Source of the DNA: Pseudooceanicola endophyticus
GTDB lineage: Bacteria; Pseudomonadota; Alphaproteobacteria; Rhodobacterales; Rhodobacteraceae
Direction of reading: 5' to 3'
Length of the DNA: 64,000 nt
Assembly: GCF_018760365.1 (NCBI RefSeq)
Contig: NZ_JAHIAB010000002.1
Location: 1-64,000, forward strand
Both the position numbers and the translations under genes were made by a program. Within the stretch, counting starts at the first letter, position 1; the number at the start of each line of letters is the position of its first letter. Shown here in pieces: positions 45,265 to 54,019 of the stretch. The notes under the pieces were generated by a model. It was not told the origin of the DNA and ran no database searches. It was given only the letters and a program-made list of their open reading frames with translations.

Positions 45265-46533
45265 ATGGCACTTCCCAAACTTCCCGGCGGCCCCGTCCGG
45301 CTGACCAATCTTTCCGTGCCCGGCTACCTGGTGGGGGCAAGCACGCCCTTCGCGCCGGCCTCCGTCGCGATCCGGGACGGAAAGTTCACCGCCGACACCA
45401 CCGGCCTGCCGCAGATCGACATGCGGGGCGCCATCGCCTTCCCCCGCTTCGTCGAGGCGCATACCCACCTCGACAAGGGGCACATCACGCCCCGGATGCC
45501 GAACCCCACGGGCACCTTCGAGGGCGCGCTTGGCGCCGTGGGCGCCGATGCCGCCGCCCGCTGGACCACCGAGGACGTGCGCGCCCGCATGACCTTCGCG
45601 CTGAAATCGGCCTATGCCCATGGCACCGGCGCGATCCGCACCCATCTGGACAGCCAGCCGCCCAAGGACGGCATCGCCTGGCCGCTCTTTGCCGAGGTGC
45701 GCGCGGAATGGGCCGACCGGATCGCGCTACAGGCCTCCTGCCTGGTGACCTGCCTTTACCTGACCGACCCGGCCTTCCAGGGTACGGCGGACTGGGTGGC
45801 GAAGACCGGTGGCATCCTGGGCGCGGTGACCTATCCCAACCCCGATCTTCAGGCGCAGCTGGATATCTTCTTTGATACGGCGGATGCGCGCGGCCTGCAC
45901 ACCGACATCCATGTCGATGAAACCATGGACCCGACCGTCAACACCCTGCGCGACATCGCGAAGACGGTGCTGGCGCGCGGCTATGACCGCAAGCTTCAGG
46001 TCGGCCATGTCTGCTCGCTGTCCACCATGCCCGAGAAGGAGGCGCTGGAGACCCTCGACCTGGTGGCTGAGGCCGGGATCGACGTGGTTTCCCTGCCGAT
46101 GTGCAACCTCTACCTTCAGGACCGCCACGCCGGGCGCACGCCCAGGAACCGCGGCATCACCCTGGTGCACGAGATGGTCGAACGCGGCATCAACGTCTCG
46201 TTTGCCTCCGACAACACCCGCGACCCGTTCTACGCCTATGGCGATCTGGACATGATCGAGGTGATGCGCGAGGCGATGCGGATCGGCCATCTGGACCATT
46301 CCGACTACCCCTGGTTCCGCAGCTTCCTGGCGAACCCCGCCGCCGCCTGCGGCTTCGACACCCCCGATTTCGCCCCGGGCAAGCGCGCCGACATGGTGAT
46401 CTGCAATGCCCGCAACTGGACCGAGCTGTTCTCGCGTCCGCAACATGACCGCCTCGTGATGGTGGGAGGCGCCTGCATCGACACGACGCTGCCCGATTAC
46501 GAGGACCTCGACGACATCATGAGGATCGCCTGA
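45265..46533 (+). CDS. CodA-like amidohydrolase (cytosine deaminase family)
   Basis: A 422-residue amidohydrolase. Its metal and catalytic residues follow E. coli CodA spacing: His66 and His68 (VEAHTHLDKGH), His216 and Glu219 (TDIHVDETMD), His248 (KLQVGHVCSLS) and Asp316 (SFASDNTRDPFYAYG). It should hydrolyse an amino-N-heterocycle or related ring. The remainder diverges from housekeeping CodA, so the substrate is probably not cytosine itself. It follows the permease by 4 bp; the gene order implies action on the imported compound. Confidence 0.88.
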   Translation: MALPKLPGGPVRLTNLSVPGYLVGASTPFAPASVAIRDGKFTADTTGLPQIDMRGAIAFPRFVEAHTHLDKGHITPRMPNPTGTFEGALGAVGADAAARWTTEDVRARMTFALKSAYAHGTGAIRTHLDSQPPKDGIAWPLFAEVRAEWADRIALQASCLVTCLYLTDPAFQGTADWVAKTGGILGAVTYPNPDLQAQLDIFFDTADARGLHTDIHVDETMDPTVNTLRDIAKTVLARGYDRKLQVGHVCSLSTMPEKEALETLDLVAEAGIDVVSLPMCNLYLQDRHAGRTPRNRGITLVHEMVERGINVSFASDNTRDPFYAYGDLDMIEVMREAMRIGHLDHSDYPWFRSFLANPAAACGFDTPDFAPGKRADMVICNARNWTELFSRPQHDRLVMVGGACIDTTLPDYEDLDDIMRIA

Positions 46534-46534
46534 C

Positions 46535-47932
46535 ATGGACCTCGACGGCTGCATCAAAGCCCTTTCGCACCTCGACCTCGACACCAAGCCGGTTTCGGTG
46601 AAGGCCAAGAGCCGGGATTTCTTCTGGTATTCGCCCGTGCTGAAGGCGCGGCTGGATCACGTCACGGCGGATTTCGTCGTCTCGCCCACCTCCGAGGCCG
46701 AGGTGATCGAGGTGCTGAAGACCTGCTATGCCCATGACGTGCCGGTCACCGCGCGCGGCACCGGCACCGGCAACTACGGCCAGGCCATGCCGCTGGCGGG
46801 GGGCTGCGTGCTGAACCTCGCCAACATGAACAAGGTGAAGGAGATCCGCCCCGGTTCCGTCGTGGTCGAACCCGGCGCCGTGCTGCGCGACCTCGATGCC
46901 GCCTGCAAGGGCGACAGCGGGCAGGAGCTGCGCATGTTCTCCTCCACCTGGGCGACCGCGACCATCGGCGGCTTTGTCGCCGGGGGCTCCGGCGGGGTCG
47001 GGGGCATCCGCTGGGGGTCCTTGCGCGATCCCGGAAACATCATCCGCCTGCGCGTCGTGACCATGGAGGCCGAGCCGCAGATCCAGGAGATCACCGGAGA
47101 GGACCTGACCCGCGTTGCCCATGCCTATGGCACCAACGGCATCATCACCGAGCTGGAGATGCCGCTGACCGCCGCCTACGACTGGGTCGGCATGTTCGTG
47201 ACCTTCCCCGATTTCGGTGAAGCGCTGCGCTATGCCTACGATCTGGCCAGCCAGGACGGCATCCTGCTGAAGCTGATCTCGGTCTTCGAACCGCCCGTCG
47301 CGCATGACTACTTCCTGCGGGTGAAACCCCATGTGACGCCCGATCAGACGGTGCTGGCGATCATGGTGGCGCCGCAGTCGATGGCAGGCTTTGAAACCTT
47401 CACCGCCCGCCACGCGGGCGCCGAGGTGATCTACCGCAGCGATCAGACGCAGTGGACCAAGGCGCCCGGTCATGTCTTCGAATACGGCTGGAACCACACC
47501 ACCCTGCGCGCGATGAAGATCGACCCCTCGATCACCTATCTGCAAACCTCCTACGGGACCGAGGATCCGGTGGCGAAGGTGCTGGAGGCGCGCGCGGCCT
47601 TCTCGCCCGAATGCCTCCAGCATATCGAGGTGACGCGCAGCGGTGGCCGCGTGAACATGGCCGGGCTGACGCTGGTCAAGTTCACCACCGAAGAACGCCT
47701 GGACGCCATCGTCGCCGAGCACGAGGCGATGGGCATCCCGAACTTCAACCCGCACCGCTACACGCTGGAAGAGGGCGGGCGGCAGGCCACCGATGCCCGC
47801 CAGCTGGAATTCAAGCGCCAGGTCGATCCCAAGGGTCTGCTGAACCCGGGCAAGATGATCTCCTGGGATGATCCCGACTGGGGCTATGAGACGATGTACG
47901 CCTGGCCGGGGCTTCGGAAGGCGGCCGAGTGA
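46535..47932 (+). CDS. FAD-binding oxidoreductase (FAD_binding_4, GlcD/VAO family)
   Basis: A 465-residue flavoprotein of the VAO/PCMH fold. The FAD-binding part is about 40-215 (VPVTARGTGTGNYGQAMPLA, ATIGGFVAGGSGGVGGIRWG, VAHAYGTNGIITELEMPLT); the C-terminal cap ends with HRYTLEEGG and DPKGLLNPGKMI, the GlcD-type tail. No oxygenase or molybdenum partner is present. It starts 1 bp after the amidohydrolase stop and overlaps the next gene. Probable oxidation of the ring product. Confidence 0.87.
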   Translation: MDLDGCIKALSHLDLDTKPVSVKAKSRDFFWYSPVLKARLDHVTADFVVSPTSEAEVIEVLKTCYAHDVPVTARGTGTGNYGQAMPLAGGCVLNLANMNKVKEIRPGSVVVEPGAVLRDLDAACKGDSGQELRMFSSTWATATIGGFVAGGSGGVGGIRWGSLRDPGNIIRLRVVTMEAEPQIQEITGEDLTRVAHAYGTNGIITELEMPLTAAYDWVGMFVTFPDFGEALRYAYDLASQDGILLKLISVFEPPVAHDYFLRVKPHVTPDQTVLAIMVAPQSMAGFETFTARHAGAEVIYRSDQTQWTKAPGHVFEYGWNHTTLRAMKIDPSITYLQTSYGTEDPVAKVLEARAAFSPECLQHIEVTRSGGRVNMAGLTLVKFTTEERLDAIVAEHEAMGIPNFNPHRYTLEEGGRQATDARQLEFKRQVDPKGLLNPGKMISWDDPDWGYETMYAWPGLRKAAE

Positions 47933-48516
47933 TGGGACGCCGCGCGCTGGTGGTCTATGCCCACCCCTGCGAGGAAAGCTTTGCCGGGGCGCTGCATGCG
48001 CAGACCGTGGCGGGCCTGTCGAAAGGGGGGTGGGAGGTCGATGACTGCGATCTTTATGCCGAGGGGTTCAGCCCGGTGCTGACCGCCGAGGAGCGCCGCA
48101 ATTATCACAACCTCGACGTCAACACCCTGCCGGTGCAGGGCTACGTGGACCGCCTGCGCGCCGCCGATGCGCTGATCCTCGTCTTCCCGGTGTGGAACAT
48201 GTACTACCCGGCGATGCTGAAGGGCTTCTTCGACCGGGTCTATTTGCCGGGCGTCTCCTTCAAGATGCAGAACGGGGTGACGGTGCCGGCGCTGTCGAAC
48301 ATCCGCAAGCTGGGCGCGGTCTGCACCTATGGGGGCGCGCGCTGGAAGGCGCGGCTGGCGGGCGATCCGCCGCGCCGCGCGGTGATGCGGGCGGCCTGGG
48401 GCTCGACCCGGCTGGCCTCGCGCCGCTTCCTGGCCCTCTACGACATGAACCGGGCCACCGAGGTGCGCCGCAAGGCCTTCCTTGGTCAGGTCGGACAGGA
48501 AATGGAGACCTTCTGA
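47932..48516 (+). CDS. NAD(P)H-dependent oxidoreductase, flavodoxin_2 fold (first copy)
   Basis: A 194-residue FMN/FAD-binding protein of the NQO1/MdaB/KefF type: RALVVYAHPCEESFAGALHA, VDDCDLYAEGFSPVLTAEER, ALILVFPVWNMYYPAMLKGF (cofactor loop) and RKLGAVCTYGGARW. The ATG at 47932 overlaps the previous stop; a GTG at 47929 in the same frame is an alternative. It probably reduces a quinone-like, nitro or ring intermediate with NAD(P)H. The next gene is a paralogue. Confidence 0.87.
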   Translation: MGRRALVVYAHPCEESFAGALHAQTVAGLSKGGWEVDDCDLYAEGFSPVLTAEERRNYHNLDVNTLPVQGYVDRLRAADALILVFPVWNMYYPAMLKGFFDRVYLPGVSFKMQNGVTVPALSNIRKLGAVCTYGGARWKARLAGDPPRRAVMRAAWGSTRLASRRFLALYDMNRATEVRRKAFLGQVGQEMETF

Positions 48517-49136
48517 TGAAGGCGCTCGTCGTCTATTGCCACCCTTCCGGCGAAAGCTTCACCGCCGGGATCCGGGACCTTGTCCTGAAGCACCTGAGCG
48601 AGGCCGGGGCCGAGATCCGCCTGCGCGACCTTTACGCCGAGGGGTTCGATCCGGTGCTGCCGCTGCCGGAATGGACCGGCTACCTGGAGACGCCGGCGAA
48701 CCGTGCCCCGGTCGAAGACCACTGCGCCGATCTGGAATGGTGCGACACGCTGATCTTCGTCTACCCGACCTGGTGGTACGGGTTGCCGGCGATGCTGAAA
48801 GGCTGGCTGGACCGGGTGTTCCTGCCCGACGTGGCCTTCCTGATGCCCAAGGCGGACGGAGAGGTCATCCGCCCCGGCCTGCATCACATCACCCGCCTTG
48901 GCATCTTCACCACCTGCGGCGCCTCCTGGTGGCTGACGCGCTTTGTCGGCGCGCCGGGACGGCGCACCATCGCGCGCGGCCTCGGCCTGCTGCTGCACCG
49001 GCGCGCCCGCCGCGCCTTCGCTGCCCATTACCTGATGGACAGCTCCACCCCGGAAAGCCGCCGGAAGCACCTCGCGCGGGTGTCGCGCCAGATGACCCGC
49101 CTCCTGCGGCCGCTGAAACAAGGATCCCAGACATGA
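48516..49136 (+). CDS. NAD(P)H-dependent oxidoreductase, flavodoxin_2 fold (second copy)
   Basis: A 206-residue paralogue of the preceding gene: MKALVVYCHPSGESFTAGIR, IRLRDLYAEGFDPVLPLPEW, TLIFVYPTWWYGLPAMLKGW and RLGIFTTCGASWW. Divergence between the two copies is clearly high, pointing to distinct roles or a heterodimer. Start and stop overlap their neighbours (TGATG and ATGA), so expression is coupled. Confidence 0.87.
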   Translation: MKALVVYCHPSGESFTAGIRDLVLKHLSEAGAEIRLRDLYAEGFDPVLPLPEWTGYLETPANRAPVEDHCADLEWCDTLIFVYPTWWYGLPAMLKGWLDRVFLPDVAFLMPKADGEVIRPGLHHITRLGIFTTCGASWWLTRFVGAPGRRTIARGLGLLLHRRARRAFAAHYLMDSSTPESRRKHLARVSRQMTRLLRPLKQGSQT

Positions 49137-49927
49137 GCGCCCGCGACTGGAAAGAGTTCCGCGCCCCCGAGTTCATCGGCCTCGACCCGATGAAGACCAT
49201 CGCCGTCCTGCCCGTCGCCGCGATCGAGCAGCACGGGCCGCATCTGCCGGTCGGCACCGACACGATCATCAACGAGGGCAACCTGGCCCTGCTGAAGCAA
49301 CGCGCCCCCGCCGACATGGACATCCGCATCCTGCCGGTGCAGGCGGTCGGCAAGTCGAACGAGCACCTCTGGGCCGCCGGGACCATCACGCTGTCGGCGG
49401 AAACCGCCCTGCGCGCCTGGACCGAAATCGGGCTGTCCGTCGCCCGCGCCGGCATCCGCAAGCTGGTGATCATGAATTCCCACGGCGGCAATGCCGACCT
49501 GATCTCCATCGTCTCGCGCGAGCTGCGGGTGCAGGCGGGGATGTTCTGCGTGCGCCTTGGCTGGGGCGCCACCGGCGGGCCGCAGGGCCTTTATTCCGAG
49601 CAGGAGCGTACCTACGGCATCCACGGCGGCGACAGCGAGACCAGCCAGGTGCTGAACTTTGCCCCGAACTGCGTTGAGATGTCCTTGGCCGAGGATTTCC
49701 GATCCTCCGCCGAGACCTCGCTGTTCTCTCCGATCGGGCCGGTGGCCTATGGCTGGACGGCGGCGGACTGCAACCCGAAGGGCGTTGTGGGCGAGGCTCA
49801 TCTTGCAACCGCAGAAAAGGGTGCGACCCACGCGGAGACCGTCGTCGATGGCATGATCGCCCTGCTGCGCAAGGTCGAAGCCCAGTCGCTGGACGGTTTT
49901 GCCCCGGCCATGGCGCCGGGGCTCTGA
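49133..49927 (+). CDS. Creatininase-family amidohydrolase
   Basis: A 264-residue creatininase-fold metal enzyme. Metal residues occur as Glu32 and His34 in AAIEQHGPHLPVGTD with Asp43, plus MNSHGGNADLIS and GIHGGDSETSQVL. The family includes creatininase and the archaeal ArfB formamide hydrolase acting on a formylaminopyrimidine, so hydrolysis of a cyclic or formyl amide is plausible. Last gene of the operon, followed by a strong terminator. Confidence 0.9.
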   Translation: MSARDWKEFRAPEFIGLDPMKTIAVLPVAAIEQHGPHLPVGTDTIINEGNLALLKQRAPADMDIRILPVQAVGKSNEHLWAAGTITLSAETALRAWTEIGLSVARAGIRKLVIMNSHGGNADLISIVSRELRVQAGMFCVRLGWGATGGPQGLYSEQERTYGIHGGDSETSQVLNFAPNCVEMSLAEDFRSSAETSLFSPIGPVAYGWTAADCNPKGVVGEAHLATAEKGATHAETVVDGMIALLRKVEAQSLDGFAPAMAPGL

Positions 49928-49930
49928 TCA

Positions 49931-49964
49931 CCGGGCCGGGCGGGGCCATTTCCGCCCGGCCCGG
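49931..49964 (+). terminator. Terminator of the NMT1-type operon
   Basis: CCGGGCCGGGCGG (49931-49943) pairs perfectly with CCGCCCGGCCCGG (49952-49964), 13 bp with an 8-nt loop, 4 bp after the creatininase gene. TTTATCC follows at about 11 bp. It marks the operon end. Confidence 0.75.
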
Positions 49965-50376
49965 CGGGACCGGTTTATCCACAAGGTCCCGGGGCGGCAT
50001 TGCGACCCCCTTTGTTTGCGGGGTGTCCGGCCAATTCTTAATGGCCACGCAGCCGCGGGCCAAATGGGGTGACAATCGGTCGCGCCTTGCCATGTGCGGG
50101 AATTTCATGGTGCTGGTCAGGGGTTACCGGTTTGCAGCGCCGCAGCTCTGGCCGCGTTTCCAAATGCAGCTGTCACCGGCATTTTTCCGACGCGTCCGTA
50201 GGATCCTTTTTCGGAAACGAAGCTGTCGAAAAATTGCCCAGGGTGATAGGTTGTTATTGCGGCAGGATATATTCTTGCGCGGCGAATGTGTTTTTCCTTG
50301 AAACCACCACCGGGAAGGCGCCTTATGCAACCACAGGGTGCACGTTGTGCACGGGGGTCGCGTTCGGGAGGCTCGA
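49965..50376. other. Intergenic region, no gene recognised
   Basis: About 410 bp without a recognisable gene. It is less GC-rich than its surroundings and includes a TATATT element (50268-50273) that could be a -10 box for the downstream gene. Short open frames here give no familiar sequence. Confidence 0.4.
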
Positions 50377-51951
50377 TTGGAAGTCGCAAGGTCAGACGAT
50401 GCGGCGGACTGGGATGAGGACAGGGAAGAGGCCGCGCTTTCGGCGATGCAGCATGTCATCGACGGCGGGTACCTTGGCCAGACCTCCCGCCTGAGGGCCA
50501 TCCTCGAATACCTTGTTCATGAAGAACTGGCCGGTCGGGGGGCGCGCATCAAGGCCTATGCGATCGGAACCGAGGTTCTGGGTCGGGGCGCGGACTTCAA
50601 TCCCTCAAGCGACAGTATCGTCCGGGTCGAAATGGCCCGCCTGCGCCGGGCGCTGGAGTTGCATGACGCCGGAGAGGGCCGGAACTGCCCGCTGCGCATC
50701 CATTTCTCGCGCGGGAGCTACCGGCCGCAGTTCCTGCCCAATCCCGCCTATGTCTCCTGCGAACCGCCGCCCTCCGGCCGCCGTCGGGCGCTGCTGCGCC
50801 AGGTGATGCTGGTGGGGCTGCTGCCGGCCATGCTGGTCATCCTGCTGATGGTCACGCCCGGGATCGGCCGGCTGAGCGATCTGCTCTCGCCGCCGCCCGG
50901 TACGGTGAAGATCCATCTGCGCGGGGTCGGGGAACCGCTGCGCACCGGGCCGCTGGTGATGGAGGTCGGCAAGGTGCTGTCGGGCTTCGAGATGCTCGAC
51001 CTGGTGATGCCGGGGGGGCTGGGGCGGCCTCTGCCCGATTCAGGGCCGCAGGACTACGTGCTGGAGGTGGTGCATTCCGGCGAGATGGGGATGCTGATCC
51101 TGCGCCATGGTTCGGACCGTCATATCCTGGCCACCAAGGTCGCGACCCTGGAAACCGGCGGGGTGACTCCGGTTTCGCCCTGGTCGCAGGGCGAGGGGCT
51201 GAGCCCGCTGGAGCGCCTGGCGGCGTCGCTGGTGCAGGGGCAGGGGCCGCTGTGGCGCGATGTCCTGCAAGAGGGGGAGAGCGGGCGCGTGATGGGCTGC
51301 GCGGCGGACCTCTACATGGCGCTGTCCACGGGTGGCGCGCCAGAGACGCCCGGCTGCGCCACGCCGGGACTGCTGCGCGAGGCGCCGGTCTTCCTGCGGG
51401 CGCTTGCGATGCTGACCGGAGACAGCCCGCCTTCCGCAGAGGCCGCCCGCCCGGAGGTGAGCGGCGGCGTGTCGCCGCTGATGCAGTACGCGCTGTTCCG
51501 GGCACGGCTGGCCCGGGGCGAGCTGCCCGGCGCGATCGCGGCCGGGCGCATGGCGGTGCGGCTCAATCCCCATGATGCCACGGTTCTGGCCGGAGTCGGC
51601 GGGCCGCTTGCGCGCCTGGGCCCGGCGGAAGAGGCGCTGAGCTACCTGACGCGGGCGCAGCTTCTGCAGCCCGCGCCGGACCCGGCCCGGGCCTTCGACC
51701 TGTTCCTGGCCGGCTTCCGGCGGGGGGACGACACGGTGATGCAGGCCGCTGCCGGAGCGCTGTCGGGCAGCGCCCGGGCCGATCACCTGGCCGCCCGGGT
51801 CATCGCCCTGCGCCAGCCCGTGGACCGCGAAACGCTGCGCGACCTGCTGCGCCGGGAAGGGGCCCCGGCGCTGTTCCGCCCCGAGGACGGCTTCGGCCCC
51901 TCCCTGCGCGAGGCGCTGCTGGGCGCGCTCGAGGGCGGGCAATCTTTCTGA
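50377..51951 (+). CDS. Membrane-anchored regulator-like protein with N-terminal DNA-binding-type domain and TPR-like C-terminus
   Basis: A 524-residue protein. Residues about 30-120 match the domain found in many alphaproteobacterial 'adenylate cyclase/TPR' proteins: RLRAILEYLVHEELAGRGAR, IKAYAIGTEVLGRGADFNPS, SIVRVEMARLRRALEL and IHFSRGSYRPQF. One TM segment follows (about 139-160, RQVMLVGLLPAMLVILLMVT), then a periplasmic part with TPR-like repeats (GAIAAGRMAVRLNPHDATVL). No cyclase domain is present. I prefer the TTG at 50377 because GGGAGG stands 7 bp upstream; GTG codons at 50338 and 50347 are alternatives. Topology suggests a one-component signal transducer. Confidence 0.72.
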   Translation: MEVARSDDAADWDEDREEAALSAMQHVIDGGYLGQTSRLRAILEYLVHEELAGRGARIKAYAIGTEVLGRGADFNPSSDSIVRVEMARLRRALELHDAGEGRNCPLRIHFSRGSYRPQFLPNPAYVSCEPPPSGRRRALLRQVMLVGLLPAMLVILLMVTPGIGRLSDLLSPPPGTVKIHLRGVGEPLRTGPLVMEVGKVLSGFEMLDLVMPGGLGRPLPDSGPQDYVLEVVHSGEMGMLILRHGSDRHILATKVATLETGGVTPVSPWSQGEGLSPLERLAASLVQGQGPLWRDVLQEGESGRVMGCAADLYMALSTGGAPETPGCATPGLLREAPVFLRALAMLTGDSPPSAEAARPEVSGGVSPLMQYALFRARLARGELPGAIAAGRMAVRLNPHDATVLAGVGGPLARLGPAEEALSYLTRAQLLQPAPDPARAFDLFLAGFRRGDDTVMQAAAGALSGSARADHLAARVIALRQPVDRETLRDLLRREGAPALFRPEDGFGPSLREALLGALEGGQSF

Positions 51952-52068
51952 GCGCGCGGCGCGGCCATTCCACGCAGCCCCGGCCCCCGAAGGGCCTCCG
52001 GATGCCGCTACGTCTTGCACCCCCGGAAAAAGTCTGGAAGCTTTCAAGGCAGTAACCGGAGTAGTGCC

Positions 52069-53820
52069 TTGCAGACGACCGAGTCCTCCTCGACCTTCCG
52101 CCACAAGCTGGAATCCCTGGTGCGGCAGATCTATCCGGATCAGGACGTGCCGGCCCTCTCCCAGGCGCTGATCACCGCCTTCTGGCCCGAGGACAGCAGC
52201 CGCCGCAAGCGCGGTCGCGTGCCCGGCAACCGGCAGTGGTCCGAACGCGACGCCCTGGTCATCACCTATGGCAACTCCATCGTCGATGGCCAGCACAAGC
52301 CCCTGGACCTGCTGCGGGATTTCCTGACCAACCGGCTGTCGGGCGTGGTCAACGGGGTCCATATCCTGCCCTTCTTCCCCTATACGTCCGACGACGGTTT
52401 CGCGGTGACGGATTATCGCGCGGTGAACCCGATCCTGGGCGACTGGTCCGACATTCGCCGCATCGGCGAGGAATTCCTGCTGATGTCGGACCTGGTGCTG
52501 AACCATGTCTCCAGCTCCTCGGCCTGGTTCAACGCCTACCGCCAGGGCCATCCGCCCTATGACCGTTTCTTCTTCGAGGCATCCCCCGGCGAGGACCTCT
52601 CGATGGTGGTGCGTCCGCGCACCCACCCGCTGCTGCGCGAGGTCTCGACCGCGAACGGGACCAAGCATGTCTGGTGCACCTTCAGCCACGACCAGGTGGA
52701 TCTGGACTTCCGCAACCCCGAGGTGCTGAAGGAATTCCTGCGGGTGATGCGGCTGCATGTCGACAACGGGGTGCGCATCATCCGCCTCGATGCGGTGGCC
52801 TTCCTGTGGAAGGAGGTGGGCACGAAATGCATCCACCTTCCCCAGACCCATGCCATCATCCGGCTGATGCGGCTGTTCTTCGACTATGCCTCGGAAAGCC
52901 TGATCCTGCTGACCGAGACCAACGTGCCGAACGCGGAAAACCTCTCCTACTTCGGCAACCGCAACGAGGCCCACGCGGTCTACAACTTCTCGCTGCCGCC
53001 GCTGATCCTGCATGCCATGCTGGCGGGCACGGCAAAGAACCTGATCCGCTGGCAGGCGACCATGCCGCCGGCGCAGCTGGGCTGTGCCTATCTGAACTTC
53101 ACCGCCTCCCACGACGGGATCGGGATGCGCCCCGCCGAAGGCATCCTCAAGCCCGAGGACACCGCCCGCGTCATCCAGTCGATCCGCGATTTCGGCGGTC
53201 GCGTGTCGATGCGGGCGCTGCCCGATGGCGGTGAAAGCCCCTATGAGCTCAACATCACCTGGTTCGAGGCGATGAAGGGCACCTTCGCGGGCGAGGACGG
53301 GCACCAGCTGGAGCGTTTCCTGGCTTCCCAGACCATGATGATGGCGCTGGAAGGCATTCCCGCCTTCTACATCCACGCGCTGCTCGGCACGCCCAACGAT
53401 CAGGAAGGGGTCGAGAAATCCGGTCACAACCGGGCAATCAACCGCCGCCGCTGGGATTACCGGGAGCTGCTGGACCTGCTCGACGATCCCGCCTCGACCC
53501 AGGCGCAGGTGCTCTCGGAAATGCGCCGCCGCATCGGCGTGCGCCGCCGCCAGCGCGCCTTTCACCCCAATGCCACCCAGTTCACCCTGCAGGTCGATGA
53601 CCGCATCTTCGGCCTCTGGCGTCAGAGCCTCGATCGGGACCAGTCGATCTTCGCGCTGCACAACGTGTCCGATGCGACGATCGAGATCGACCCGCTGGCG
53701 ATCAACCTCATCGACGGAGAGGATTGGATCGATCTGCTCAGCGACGAGACGATCAATCCCGGCGGAGCGCCGATTTCCTTCGCGCCCTATCAGTGCCGGT
53801 GGATCACCAACCGGGGCTGA
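52069..53820 (+). CDS. GH13_18 phosphorylase (sucrose/glucosylglycerate phosphorylase-like)
   Basis: A 583-residue alpha-amylase-family phosphorylase of the sucrose-phosphorylase subfamily. Catalytic residues: nucleophile Asp241 (RIIRLDAVAFLWKEVG), acid/base Glu284 (LLTETNVPNAENLSYFG), stabiliser Asp349 (FTASHDGIGMRP). The opposite-strand neighbours make glucosylglycerate, so glucosylglycerate phosphorylase (releasing glucose 1-phosphate and glycerate) is more likely than sucrose phosphorylase. Start TTG at 52069 has GGAG 8 bp upstream. The gene is convergent with gpgS. Compatible-solute turnover inferred. Confidence 0.88.
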   Translation: MQTTESSSTFRHKLESLVRQIYPDQDVPALSQALITAFWPEDSSRRKRGRVPGNRQWSERDALVITYGNSIVDGQHKPLDLLRDFLTNRLSGVVNGVHILPFFPYTSDDGFAVTDYRAVNPILGDWSDIRRIGEEFLLMSDLVLNHVSSSSAWFNAYRQGHPPYDRFFFEASPGEDLSMVVRPRTHPLLREVSTANGTKHVWCTFSHDQVDLDFRNPEVLKEFLRVMRLHVDNGVRIIRLDAVAFLWKEVGTKCIHLPQTHAIIRLMRLFFDYASESLILLTETNVPNAENLSYFGNRNEAHAVYNFSLPPLILHAMLAGTAKNLIRWQATMPPAQLGCAYLNFTASHDGIGMRPAEGILKPEDTARVIQSIRDFGGRVSMRALPDGGESPYELNITWFEAMKGTFAGEDGHQLERFLASQTMMMALEGIPAFYIHALLGTPNDQEGVEKSGHNRAINRRRWDYRELLDLLDDPASTQAQVLSEMRRRIGVRRRQRAFHPNATQFTLQVDDRIFGLWRQSLDRDQSIFALHNVSDATIEIDPLAINLIDGEDWIDLLSDETINPGGAPISFAPYQCRWITNRG

Positions 53821-53845
53821 GCGCCCCTGGCAAGCGCCGCGATTG

Positions 53846-54008
53846 CATATTTATGGAAAGATGAAAGCCGAAGGGCGTGCCCGCATCAGCGGGTGCGAGT
53901 CCGTATTTGGGGAAAGATGAAAGGAGCGCGCGCGCCTCCCCCCATTTTCTTGTTCCAAATACCTCGGGGGAAACGGCGCGCAGCGCCGGCGGGGGCAGAG
54001 CCCCCTGA
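53846..54008. repeat. Repeated, hairpin-prone intergenic element
   Basis: GGAAAGATGAAAG occurs twice (about 53854-53866 and 53920-53932), each preceded by TATTT. The second copy opens a large imperfect inverted repeat closed by CCAAATA near 53956-53962, around a GCGCGCGCGC core. It is followed by GGGGGCAGAGCCCCC (about 53992-54006). Similar TATTT/CCAAATA and GGGGGC-AGA-GCCCCC elements are common between genes in Rhodobacterales. It lies between the convergent phosphorylase and gpgS genes and may act as terminator. Confidence 0.5.
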
Positions 54009-54019
54009 CCGGTTCAAAT

